The notes under the pieces were generated by a model, which was given only the letters and a program-made list of their open reading frames with translations, did no database searches and had not been told where the DNA came from. From positions 81,334-112,517 of the forward strand of contig DDUQ01000084.1 of the NCBI GenBank assembly GCA_002344885.1: a DNA stretch of 31,184 nt, written 5' to 3'. The translations under genes were made by a program, and so were the position numbers. Source of the DNA: Comamonadaceae bacterium UBA2334 (GTDB taxonomy: Bacteria > Pseudomonadota > Gammaproteobacteria > Burkholderiales > Burkholderiaceae_C). This document shows, piece by piece, positions 7,567 to 14,859 of this stretch; the first letter of the stretch is position 1, and every line of letters begins with the position of its first letter.

Positions 7567-9618
7567 TCATGCCGCGGAGAGCTTGAGCAGTTCCGCCCCC
7601 TCGGTCACCTGATCGCCTAGGGCAAACAGCAGCTCGGCCACGGTGCCATCAATGGGCGCGGCGATGGTGTGCTCCATTTTCATGGCTTCCATCACGGCCA
7701 GCGGCTGACCCTTCTTCACGGCATCACCCGCCTTGACGGCAAACGACACCACCTTGCCTGGCATGGGTGCGGTCAGGCGGCCACCTTCGGCCACGCCATC
7801 ACCGGCATGGGCCAGCAGATCGACCGCGATGATCTGTGCTGCACCGGCCTGGGTGTGGACGTGCGCCACTTCGCCTTTGCGGTACACATTCACCACGGCA
7901 CGTTGCCCGGCATAGGTCAGGATGATGCCTTGGCCCGTCACGGTAGACGTGGGCTCGAACGTCAACACCCCCGACACCGCGGCTTCGCCCTCGCCCACCG
8001 CCAGGGTCAGGGTGCCGCCATGGCCGTAGGTGAGGCAGGCGGGTACGTGCTGGCCGTCGAACTCGAAGGCAAAGCGGCGGCCGAACTCGGCATGGCTGCG
8101 CCAGCCGTCGGTTTTGCTGAAGGGGTCGCTGGTTTCGGCTGCGCGCTCGTCCAGCAGGGTTTGTGCTACATCGGCTGCTGCCGCCAACGCCAGCCCCACG
8201 GGGTGTTGCTTGAACAGCACGGCGGCTTCGCGCTGGATGAGCGCGGTGTCCAAGCGGCCTTGGGCAAACGATTCGCTGCGGGCCACATGGCGCAGGAACT
8301 GCACGTTGGTGGTCAGGCCGACGATGTGGGTGTGGGCCAGTGCCGCGTCCAGGCGGGCCAGCGCCTGTTCGCGCGTGTCGCCGTGCACGATGAGCTTGGC
8401 CACCATGGAGTCGTAGTAGGGGCTGATGGTGTCGCCCTCGCGCACGCCATCGTCAAACCGGACGCTGCCGGTACGTTTGGCTGCGGTGGCCAGCTCGAAT
8501 GCGGTGTGCGCCGGCTTGCGGTACACCTGCAACGTGCCGGTAGCGGGCAGGAAGTTCTTGTCAGGATTTTCAGCACAAATTCTGGCCTCTATCGCATGAC
8601 CCGTAATGGTTAGCTGCTCCTGCCTCAGGGGCAGCGGCTCGCCACTGGCCACGCGCAGTTGCCACTCCACCAGGTCGAGGCCGGTGATGGCTTCGGTGAC
8701 GGGGTGCTCCACCTGCAAGCGGGTGTTCATTTCCATGAAGTAGAAGGTCATGGCCTCGGGGTGGTCGTAGCCCTTGGGTTGCTCGACGATGAATTCCACC
8801 GTACCCGCGCCCACATAGTTGACGGCACGGGCTGCGGCCACGGCCACCTCGCCCATCGCTTTGCGCAACTCGGGGGTCATGCCGGGTGCGGGGGCCTCTT
8901 CCAGCACCTTCTGGTGGCGGCGCTGCACCGAGCAGTCGCGCTCGAACAGGTACACGCAGTTGCCGTGCGTATCGGCAAACACCTGAATTTCAATGTGGCG
9001 GGGGCGCTGCACATACTTTTCAATCAGCACGGCGTCGCTGCCAAAGCTGTTGATGGCCTCGCGCTGGCAACTGGCCAAGGCAGCTGCAAAGTCTTCGCTC
9101 TTTTCAACGATGCGCATGCCTTTGCCACCACCACCCGCGCTGGCTTTGATGAGCGCGGGGTAGCCGATGCGGTCGGCCTCGCGCTGCAGCAACTCGGGAT
9201 TCTGGTCGGCGCCGTGGTAGCCGGGCACCAGGGGCACGCCCGCCGTTTCCATCAGGCGCTTGCTTTCTGCCTTCAGCCCCATGGCCAGGATGGCGCTCGC
9301 GGGTGGGCCGATGAACACCAGCCCGGCGGCCGCACAGGCGTTGGCAAAGTCTTCGTTTTCGCTCAGGAAACCGTAACCAGGGTGCACGGCCTGTGCGCCG
9401 GTGGCTTTGGCAGCTGCCAGGATGGCTTCCCAGCGGAGGTAGCTGTCTTTGGGCGCGTTACCGCCAATGTGCACGGCCTCGTCACAGGCGGCCACGTGTT
9501 TGGCGTGTGCATCGGCATCTGAATACACGGCAACCGTCTGGATGCCCATGCGGCGGGCTGTGGATGCCACTCGGCAAGCGATTTCGCCACGGTTGGCAAT
9601 GAGGATTTTTTTAAACAT
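7567..9618 (-). CDS. liuD: methylcrotonyl-CoA carboxylase alpha (biotin-carrying) subunit
   Basis: This 683-residue biotin carboxylase subunit starts MFKKILIANRGEIACRV. It contains a biotin carboxylase N-domain (about 1-110), an ATP-grasp domain with the Gly-rich loop KASAGGGGKGMRI, a biotin carboxylase C-domain (about 335-440), a linker/BT region, and a C-terminal biotinyl domain whose AMKMEH motif places biotin on K647. With LiuB it carboxylates 3-methylcrotonyl-CoA; the pairing with liuB, liuC and mvaB argues against acetyl- or propionyl-CoA carboxylase. The reading frame stays open far upstream, but the family's conserved N-terminus fixes the ATG at 9616-9618. That ATG lies in the loop of a 15-bp inverted repeat and downstream of a partial copy of itself. 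Codons around 8561-8618 are atypically AT-rich. Confidence 0.94.
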   Translation of the reverse strand: MFKKILIANRGEIACRVASTARRMGIQTVAVYSDADAHAKHVAACDEAVHIGGNAPKDSYLRWEAILAAAKATGAQAVHPGYGFLSENEDFANACAAAGLVFIGPPASAILAMGLKAESKRLMETAGVPLVPGYHGADQNPELLQREADRIGYPALIKASAGGGGKGMRIVEKSEDFAAALASCQREAINSFGSDAVLIEKYVQRPRHIEIQVFADTHGNCVYLFERDCSVQRRHQKVLEEAPAPGMTPELRKAMGEVAVAAARAVNYVGAGTVEFIVEQPKGYDHPEAMTFYFMEMNTRLQVEHPVTEAITGLDLVEWQLRVASGEPLPLRQEQLTITGHAIEARICAENPDKNFLPATGTLQVYRKPAHTAFELATAAKRTGSVRFDDGVREGDTISPYYDSMVAKLIVHGDTREQALARLDAALAHTHIVGLTTNVQFLRHVARSESFAQGRLDTALIQREAAVLFKQHPVGLALAAAADVAQTLLDERAAETSDPFSKTDGWRSHAEFGRRFAFEFDGQHVPACLTYGHGGTLTLAVGEGEAAVSGVLTFEPTSTVTGQGIILTYAGQRAVVNVYRKGEVAHVHTQAGAAQIIAVDLLAHAGDGVAEGGRLTAPMPGKVVSFAVKAGDAVKKGQPLAVMEAMKMEHTIAAPIDGTVAELLFALGDQVTEGAELLKLSAA

Positions 9619-9642
9619 GGTGTGCTCCCGTGGCGAAATCGC
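9578..9642. repeat. 15-bp perfect inverted repeat flanking the liuD start codon
   Basis: Forward-strand arms GCGATTTCGCCACGG (9578-9592) and CCGTGGCGAAATCGC (9628-9642) are exact reverse complements separated by 35 nt. One arm is liuD codons 9-13 and the other lies in the untranslated leader, so in the mRNA the start codon would be in a 35-nt loop with the GGGAG ribosome binding site at the top of the stem. Confidence 0.85.
9585..9635. repeat. 51-bp direct repeat, copy A (contains liuD start)
   Basis: This segment spans the ribosome binding site, start codon and first ~10 codons of liuD. It matches 9703-9753 at 48 of 51 positions with no gaps. Both copies are bounded by the 8-bp inverted ends CGCCACGG and CCGTGGCG. 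Confidence 0.9.
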
Positions 9643-9736
9643 CTTGTGCTGCCAGGCAGCACGGGCCATTTGGCTGCGCCGCTGCGCCGCTTTGCGGCTG
9701 GTCGCCACGGTTGGCGATGAGGTTTTTTTTAAACAT
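9611..9736 (-). other. 41-codon upstream ORF, partial duplicate of the liuD 5' end
   Basis: This short ORF begins MFKKNLIANRGD, nearly the same as the liuD N-terminus (MFKKILIANRGE), and then diverges into a Pro/Gly/Ala-rich tail. It carries the same GGGAGCAC leader before its ATG as liuD. Its TAA stop falls inside the string ATGTTTAA that also contains the liuD start codon, so the two overlap by 8 nt in different frames. It could be a decayed duplicate, a translated leader that couples to liuD, or both. No function is assigned. Confidence 0.5.
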
Positions 9737-9753
9737 GGGGTGCTCCCGTGGCG
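9703..9753. repeat. 51-bp direct repeat, copy B
   Basis: This is the second copy of the liuD initiation segment, offset by 118 bp from copy A. The offset is not a multiple of three, so the copy B start codon is out of frame with liuD. The three mismatches lie in the coding part (two) and just before the ATG (one). Between the copies there is a GC-rich stretch with short hairpins (GCTGCCAGGCAGC; GCCGC/GCGGC at 9686-9698). Confidence 0.9.
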
Positions 9754-9773
9754 GTGAGGTTGAGGTTGAACAT
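9729..9773 (-). other. 14-codon upstream ORF preceding the duplicated start
   Basis: The ORF MFNLNLTATGAPHV ends in a TAA inside the ATGTTTAA string that starts the 41-codon ORF, copying the stop-start geometry seen at liuD. I see no strong ribosome binding site for it. It may be chance, because duplicating the junction duplicates the geometry. Nothing else coding is seen in the 9774-9857 gap. Confidence 0.3.
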
Positions 9774-9857
9774 GTGTCTCTTTCTGGTGATCAAACGAAC
9801 GGGGTGTCGGAGCTTTGGGATGGCGGTGGCATCGTGTCTGAAGCTGTTGAGCACTTG

Positions 9858-11054
9858 TCAATCCGGCTGCGGACTGCGCAACTTGCCGGTCCAGACCACG
9901 TCGTCGTCCACGGCATACAAGGCACACGGCTGTCCGCTGCGCTGGCAGTACCCCAGGGCTTTGCCCGCGACGTAATCGCCAGTGGCATAGCCCCAGGCCC
10001 CTTTGTCGCCCACGGCAAAGGCACGCGGTAGTTTGGCCTCCAAGAACTTGTCATACCCGTTGGTACGCCCACTGGCGCTGATGGGCACGGCACTGGCATC
10101 GTCCACACGCGCCTTGCCTGATGCCAGAGGCCGGGTCACGATGGCAGGCTGGGTGAACCCCAGGCGGGCCAAAAACGCATCGACCAGCGGCAACCAGCGG
10201 TCCATGTCGCGATCCTGACCCGAATGGCCATCGCCACTGATGGGCGGCAAGCTGTGGAACTCGGCTTGCGCGCCACCCGCCAGCCAAGCCTGGTGCCACT
10301 GACGGGGCAGGTGCTCACCCCAGTACAGGTCGTTTTGCCAGTACAGCCACAACATGGGTGGTGCAGAGGGCTTAGCCAGACTGCCCCAGTATTGGCCCAG
10401 GGCCTTGGCGCTGCACGGGTCGCCAGGGCGGGTTGCCGGGTTGCCGCCGGCACCACCTGCGAAATTGATGCCAGCTAACAGGCCAGCCGGCTGGCGGGCC
10501 ACAGTGGCAATGCTGGTCAAACCACCAACAGACTGGCCCGCTACCAGCCAGCGGCTGGCATCCACATAGGGCAAGGTGGCGGCGTGTTGCACAGCGGCCC
10601 ACACCTGGTCGGCTGCGGCGTCTGACATGGGTGCAAACCGTTTGGCGTTGCAGGGTCCGCTTTCTTCGGGGTCGAAGTCACCATAGGTTTCCCAATAGCC
10701 GACCCGTGTGGGCACCATCACCACAAAGCCCTTGTTCACAAAATAGCGTGCGGTGTGCTCCGCCCTGGCCCGGCCTTGAGCAGCGCGTTTGGCTTCCACC
10801 GCACGGCCGTGGTTGAACACCACCAGCGGGTGTTTGCCCTCGCCTGCCGGGCGGAAAACGGTGATTGGCATGGGCCGCGTTTCGCGCCGACCGTACATGT
10901 CAGTCACCGTCACGTTGATGCGCACCACCTCTTCGCGCATGTCTTTGGCCCACACCTCGGGGGCTTGGGTTTGGGCTGACGCGGCGGACGCCGCGCCGCA
11001 GCAAACCAGGAGGGCAAACTTGCGCAGCACGGCACACGCGTTGAAGAGCCTCAT
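9858..11054 (-). CDS. secreted alpha/beta hydrolase (dienelactone-hydrolase-like)
   Basis: The 398-residue product starts with a signal peptide (MRLFNACAVLRKFALLVCCG, then SAASAQ), so it is probably periplasmic. The hydrolase fold is indicated by PLVVFNHG, the nucleophile elbow AGQSVGG (Ser in GxSxG) and a later SGDGHSGQD that may hold the catalytic His. Several Cys residues (GPCNAKRF, GDPCSAK, GYCQRSGQPC) may form disulphides after export. The reading frame is open further upstream, but the ATG at 11054 overlaps the DUF4126 stop by 4 bp (ATGA) and begins the signal peptide. It lies inside the leucine cluster, but its substrate cannot be inferred; a simple esterase or lipase-like role is possible. 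Confidence 0.82.
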   Translation of the reverse strand: MRLFNACAVLRKFALLVCCGAASAASAQTQAPEVWAKDMREEVVRINVTVTDMYGRRETRPMPITVFRPAGEGKHPLVVFNHGRAVEAKRAAQGRARAEHTARYFVNKGFVVMVPTRVGYWETYGDFDPEESGPCNAKRFAPMSDAAADQVWAAVQHAATLPYVDASRWLVAGQSVGGLTSIATVARQPAGLLAGINFAGGAGGNPATRPGDPCSAKALGQYWGSLAKPSAPPMLWLYWQNDLYWGEHLPRQWHQAWLAGGAQAEFHSLPPISGDGHSGQDRDMDRWLPLVDAFLARLGFTQPAIVTRPLASGKARVDDASAVPISASGRTNGYDKFLEAKLPRAFAVGDKGAWGYATGDYVAGKALGYCQRSGQPCALYAVDDDVVWTGKLRSPQPD

Positions 11055-11761
11055 GTGAGCCGCCCCGTTTGTGCCGACTGGCCCCATGCACCCGTCACGC
11101 GTCGCCACACCGCGCGCAAAAACCGGAACAGCATCCAGACCACCGCCCACATGGCGAGCACAGCCACAACCAACAACACGCCAAACGCAAAGGGGTGTTG
11201 GGTGGCAAGCCACACGATGCCGATCACCAGCCCGTCTTCGAACAAACTCGCGGCCACATTGCTGAACGGTTCGGGTGAGGTGTTGATGGCTGCGCGCGTG
11301 GTGGTTTTGGCGGCTTGGGCAGTGGCCGCCAGACTGCCCCCCAACAATGCAGCCACCCAGGCCATGGTGCTGCCGTCAGCACCAAACACGCCTGCAGCCA
11401 AAGCAGCACCGGCGGGCACCCGCAACACGCTGTTGACGATATCCCACAATGAATCCACGCCGGGAATTTTGTCGGCCAAAAACTCCAAGGCCAGCATCAA
11501 GCCACTGGCCACCAGCATGGCGGGGTGCTGCAACACCTGCAGACCGCTGGGCAATGGCATCCAACCCAGCGCACCCAAGCCCCCCACCAGAAACACCACA
11601 GCGTACAGCCTGAAGCCGCTGGCCCAGCCCAGCGCACCAGCCAGCGCCATCAGCGCGGGCATGTCCAATTGAGCAGCCGCCTGGCTGGCTGCCTGGCCCA
11701 GGTCAGGGCTGATGGCTTGAGCCAGGACCTGTGTCAGGGTCTGCGCAACGGCGTCTGTCAT
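11051..11761 (-). CDS. DUF4126 family membrane protein
   Basis: This 236-residue hydrophobic protein has several membrane segments (for example SGFRLYAVVFLVGGLGALGW, PAGAALAAGVFG, VAALLGGSLAATAQAAKTTT and FAFGVLLVVAVLAMWAVVWML). The central ALEFLADKIPGVDSLWD and the later TTRAAINTSPEPFSNVAASLFED are features I associate with DUF4126 proteins. The first 35 residues are Gln/Ala-rich and amphipathic. Function is unknown. It overlaps the hydrolase by 4 bp and follows liuC by 33 bp, so it is probably cotranscribed with the leucine genes, although no biochemical link is known. Confidence 0.8.
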   Translation of the reverse strand: MTDAVAQTLTQVLAQAISPDLGQAASQAAAQLDMPALMALAGALGWASGFRLYAVVFLVGGLGALGWMPLPSGLQVLQHPAMLVASGLMLALEFLADKIPGVDSLWDIVNSVLRVPAGAALAAGVFGADGSTMAWVAALLGGSLAATAQAAKTTTRAAINTSPEPFSNVAASLFEDGLVIGIVWLATQHPFAFGVLLVVAVLAMWAVVWMLFRFLRAVWRRVTGAWGQSAQTGRLT

Positions 11762-11794
11762 GACGTGCGGTCAGAAGGTCAGGGGGGCGGTCCG

Positions 11795-12577
11795 TCAGGC
11801 CGCCAACCATGACGGTTTGCGTTTTTGGAGGAAGGACTGAACGCCCTCCTTGCCTTCGGCGCTGGCGCGGATGTCGGCAATGCCTTCCACAGTTTTGGCA
11901 ATGAGCGCGGCGTCGATGTCGCGCCCGGCCACTTCATTGACCAGCATCTTGCAACTGCGAACCGCATTGGGACTGGCGGACACCAGTGCCTGCGTCAGCT
12001 CGGCCACTTTGGCGTCGAGCTGGTCGGCGCTGACCACCTCGTGCACCATGCCGATGCGATGGGCTTCGGCGGCACTGAAGCGCTCTGCCGTCAGGAAATA
12101 GCGTTGCGCCGCCCGCGCGCCCATGGCACGGATGACGTAGGGGCTGATGGTGGCCGGGATCAACCCCAGCTTGACCTCGCTCAGGCAGTAGGTGGCGGTG
12201 TCCACGCTCACGGCCATGTCACACGCGGCCACCAGGCCCACACCGCCTGCAAACACGTCACCCTGCACGCGGGCGATGGTGGGTTTCAGGCAACTGTGAA
12301 TGGTGCGCAGCATCTCGGCCAGTGCGCCCGCGTCCGCCAGGTTTTCAGCGCGGGTGTAGTCCGCCATGCGGCGCATCCAGTTCAGGTCGGCCCCGGCACA
12401 AAAAGCCGGGCCATCAGCAGCCAACACAACGGCACGCACCTGCGGGTCTTGCCCTACCTGTGTGAACGCCTGGGTGAGCTCGGCAATGACTTCGTCGTTG
12501 AAGGCATTGCGCACATCAGGCCGGTTGAGGGTGATGCGGGCCACATGGCCCTGGGTGGATACGAGCAGCGCACTCAT
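11795..12577 (-). CDS. liuC: enoyl-CoA hydratase family protein, probable methylglutaconyl-CoA hydratase
   Basis: This 260-residue crotonase-fold protein has the two oxyanion-hole segments of the family: AADGPAFCAGADLNWM (about 54-69) and GDVFAGGVGLVAACD (about 106-120). The SEVKLGLIPATISPYV helix region carries the conserved Glu. In this context it should hydrate 3-methylglutaconyl-CoA to HMG-CoA, between the LiuBD carboxylase and the lyase. Family membership is certain; substrate rests on the neighbours. Its start overlaps the DinB-family gene by 4 bp (ATGA). Confidence 0.9.
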   Translation of the reverse strand: MSALLVSTQGHVARITLNRPDVRNAFNDEVIAELTQAFTQVGQDPQVRAVVLAADGPAFCAGADLNWMRRMADYTRAENLADAGALAEMLRTIHSCLKPTIARVQGDVFAGGVGLVAACDMAVSVDTATYCLSEVKLGLIPATISPYVIRAMGARAAQRYFLTAERFSAAEAHRIGMVHEVVSADQLDAKVAELTQALVSASPNAVRSCKMLVNEVAGRDIDAALIAKTVEGIADIRASAEGKEGVQSFLQKRKPSWLAA

Positions 12578-13095
12578 GCTTGAGCCTCATGTTGAAGAAA
12601 GTACACCAGATCCAGCTCGGGCGCGGGCTGACCCAGCAGGGTGAGCGCAGCACTGATTTGCCCACGGTGGTGTGTGCCGTGGTTGAACACGTGGGCCAGC
12701 GTGGCGGCAAAGGGCAACGTGGCCGTGGTGCCTCGCAGGGTGGTGTAGGTCAGCTCGCCATCAAACCGCTCGGCTGGCCAACTTGCGATCAGGGGAGCCC
12801 AATTGGCGGCGCCGCCCTTCAGGGCCTGGCCCAGCCGCGCGCGGTCGGGCTCGACCTCCATGTCCAGTGCCAGCGCGGGGCCCGCCTTGGGAGAGGCCCC
12901 GCGTGCAAAGCGGGGGTACCACAACAGGTGCTCGCCCACCAGCAGGTGGTTGAGCGTGCCATGGATGCTTTTGAAAAACAGGCCGATGTCGCGCTGGTAG
13001 TCGGCATCGTTGACAGGCTCGGTGGCCTGCAACAAGCGCTGCGTGGCCCACACGTTGTATCGGGCCAAGGTGGCAAAGTGCGTGTGCGGGTTCAT
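12574..13095 (-). CDS. DinB family protein (putative metal-dependent four-helix-bundle enzyme)
   Basis: The 173-residue sequence fits the DinB/YfiT-like fold: an N-terminal helix with YNVWATQRLL, then IHGTLNHLLVGEHLLW (H50) and FNHGTHHRGQ (H139, H143), which give the usual three-histidine metal site. Members include thiol-dependent S-transferases, but most have no assigned substrate. It lies between liuB (13 bp upstream) and liuC (4-bp overlap), so it is tightly built into the leucine operon. That position makes a role in handling CoA thioesters or a toxic enoyl intermediate thinkable, but this is speculation. Confidence 0.85.
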   Translation of the reverse strand: MNPHTHFATLARYNVWATQRLLQATEPVNDADYQRDIGLFFKSIHGTLNHLLVGEHLLWYPRFARGASPKAGPALALDMEVEPDRARLGQALKGGAANWAPLIASWPAERFDGELTYTTLRGTTATLPFAATLAHVFNHGTHHRGQISAALTLLGQPAPELDLVYFLQHEAQA

Positions 13096-13108
13096 GTGGC
13101 GCAGGGCC

Positions 13109-14743
13109 TCACATGCGGAACACGCCGAACTTGGTGTCCTCAGTGGGCTTGTTCATCGCGGTGCTCAGGCCCAGTGCCAGCACACGGCGGGTGTCGGCGG
13201 GATCAATGATGCCGTCGTCCCACAGGCGCGCGGTGGCGTAGTAGGGGTGCCCTTGTACCTCGTACTGCTGGCGGATGGGGGCCTTGAAGTTTTCTTCCTC
13301 TTCCGCACTCCACTGCCCGCCTTTGCCTTCGATACCATCGCGCTTGACCGTGGCCAACACGCTGGCCGCCTGTTCGCCACCCATGACCGAAATGCGCGCG
13401 TTGGGCCACATCCACAAAAAGCGCGGGCTGAACGCACGGCCGCACATGCCGTAATTGCCGGCACCAAAACTGCCACCGATGATGACGGTGAACTTCGGGA
13501 CCGCCGCAGTGGCCACAGCGGTGACCATCTTGGCGCCGTTGCGGGCAATGCCCTCGTTTTCGTACTTGCGGCCCACCATGAAGCCGGTGATGTTTTGCAA
13601 AAACACCAGTGAAATCTTGCGCTGGCAGCACAACTCGATGAAGTGCGCGCCCTTCAGCGCTGACTCGGAAAACAGAATGCCGTTGTTGGCAATGATGCCC
13701 ACGGGCATGCCCTCGATGTGCGCAAACCCGCACACCAGCGTGGTACCGAACCGGGGCTTGAATTCATGCAGCTCTGACCCGTCGACGATGCGGGCAATGA
13801 TTTCGCGGACATCGAAGGGCTTACGCGTGTCAGTGGGGATCACGCCATACAGCTCTTTTGCATCGTATTTAGGAGCTTCAATTGCTTGCCTGAAAAGCGA
13901 TGCAGGCTTGTTATTATTCAAATGCGACACCGCCTGCCGCGCCAGTGCGATGGCGTGCATGTCGTTTTGCGCCAGGTGGTCAGCCACGCCCGACAGGCGG
14001 GTGTGCACGTCGCCACCGCCCAGGTCTTCGGCTGACACCACCTCGCCCGTTGCGGCCTTGACCAGGGGCGGCCCGCCCAGAAAAATCGTGCCCTGGTTCT
14101 TGACGATGATGGTTTCATCGCTCATCGCAGGAACGTATGCTCCGCCGGCGGTACAACTGCCCATCACCACGGCCACCTGCGAAATGCCCTGCGCACTCAT
14201 GTTCGCCTGGTTGAAGAAAATCCGGCCAAAGTGGTCTCGATCGGGAAACACATCGTCCTGGTTGGGCAAGTTGGCCCCACCCGAGTCCACGAGGTAAATG
14301 CACGTCAGGTTGTTCTGCTGCGCAATTTCCTGCGCGCGCAGGTGTTTTTTAACCGTCATGGGGTAATAAGTGCCGCCCTTGACCGTGGCATCGTTGCAGA
14401 CAATCATGCAATCGACCCCGCTGACGCGCCCCACACCGGCAATCAGCCCGGCACTGGGCGCGGCATCTTTTGTGCCACCCTGCCCGTCCTTCTCGGGATA
14501 CATGCCCATGGCAGCCAGCGGTGCCAACTCCAGAAAGGGCGTGCCAGGGTCCAGCAGCATCTGCACCCTGTCTCGTGGCAACAACTTGCCGCGTGCGGTG
14601 TGTTTAGCCCGCGCCGCCTCACCCCCCCCCTGAGAAACCTGTGCAACTTGCGCACGCAAGTCGTCTACCAGTGCCTGCATGGCCTGGGCATTGGCTTGGA
14701 AGTCAGCGGAGCGGGGATTGAGTTTGGATTCGAGTTGGGTCAT
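13109..14743 (-). CDS. liuB: methylcrotonyl-CoA carboxylase beta subunit
   Basis: This 544-residue carboxyltransferase subunit has the N-terminal AKHTARGKLLPRDRVQMLLD typical of the family, acyl-CoA-side loops such as DSGGANLPNQDDVFPD and MGSCTAGGAYVPAM, and the C-terminal GGSFGAGNYGMCGRAFSPRF and MGGEQAASVLA motifs. It transfers carboxyl from LiuD-bound biotin to 3-methylcrotonyl-CoA. The ATG at 14743 fits the family N-terminus (MTQLESKLNP); the frame is open further upstream without homology. It is the first gene of the minus-strand leucine cluster and is divergent from an AraC-family regulator. A stretch at about 13861-13925 is markedly AT-rich (LNNNKPASLFRQAIEAPKYD) and lies in a part that I recall as variable in the family. 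Confidence 0.95.
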   Translation of the reverse strand: MTQLESKLNPRSADFQANAQAMQALVDDLRAQVAQVSQGGGEAARAKHTARGKLLPRDRVQMLLDPGTPFLELAPLAAMGMYPEKDGQGGTKDAAPSAGLIAGVGRVSGVDCMIVCNDATVKGGTYYPMTVKKHLRAQEIAQQNNLTCIYLVDSGGANLPNQDDVFPDRDHFGRIFFNQANMSAQGISQVAVVMGSCTAGGAYVPAMSDETIIVKNQGTIFLGGPPLVKAATGEVVSAEDLGGGDVHTRLSGVADHLAQNDMHAIALARQAVSHLNNNKPASLFRQAIEAPKYDAKELYGVIPTDTRKPFDVREIIARIVDGSELHEFKPRFGTTLVCGFAHIEGMPVGIIANNGILFSESALKGAHFIELCCQRKISLVFLQNITGFMVGRKYENEGIARNGAKMVTAVATAAVPKFTVIIGGSFGAGNYGMCGRAFSPRFLWMWPNARISVMGGEQAASVLATVKRDGIEGKGGQWSAEEEENFKAPIRQQYEVQGHPYYATARLWDDGIIDPADTRRVLALGLSTAMNKPTEDTKFGVFRM

Positions 14744-14790
14744 GACACATCCATAGAAATGGCTAACACGCGGCACAGCGTCCGGCGCGG

Positions 14791-14822
14791 CTGACATTGT
14801 GTCGGGAATCCTGACATTTGTG
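14791..14822. promoter_or_regulatory. paired direct repeats, candidate AraC-type operator
   Basis: CTGACATTGTG (14791-14801) and CTGACATTTGTG (14811-14822) are near-identical direct repeats with a 20-bp offset, about two helical turns. They lie in the 116-bp gap between divergent liuB and the AraC-family regulator. Same-face direct repeats are how AraC-type dimers usually bind. I find no convincing -35/-10 pair beside them. Confidence 0.5.
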
Positions 14823-14859
14823 GCGCCAGTTTGGTTGCAATTCCTGCCACACTGTCGAC

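Noticed and set aside
9578..9753. A miniature insertion element (inverted ends CGCCACGG/CCGTGGCG)
   Set aside because: The repeated unit is mostly native liuD coding sequence, there is no target-site duplication, and the ends are explained by the coding/leader complementarity.
9619..9927. An N-terminal extension of liuD of about 100 residues in the same frame
   Set aside because: The family's conserved N-terminus is MFKKILIANRGE at 9618; the extension is low-complexity, Arg/Gln/His-rich and overlaps the adjacent hydrolase gene's region.
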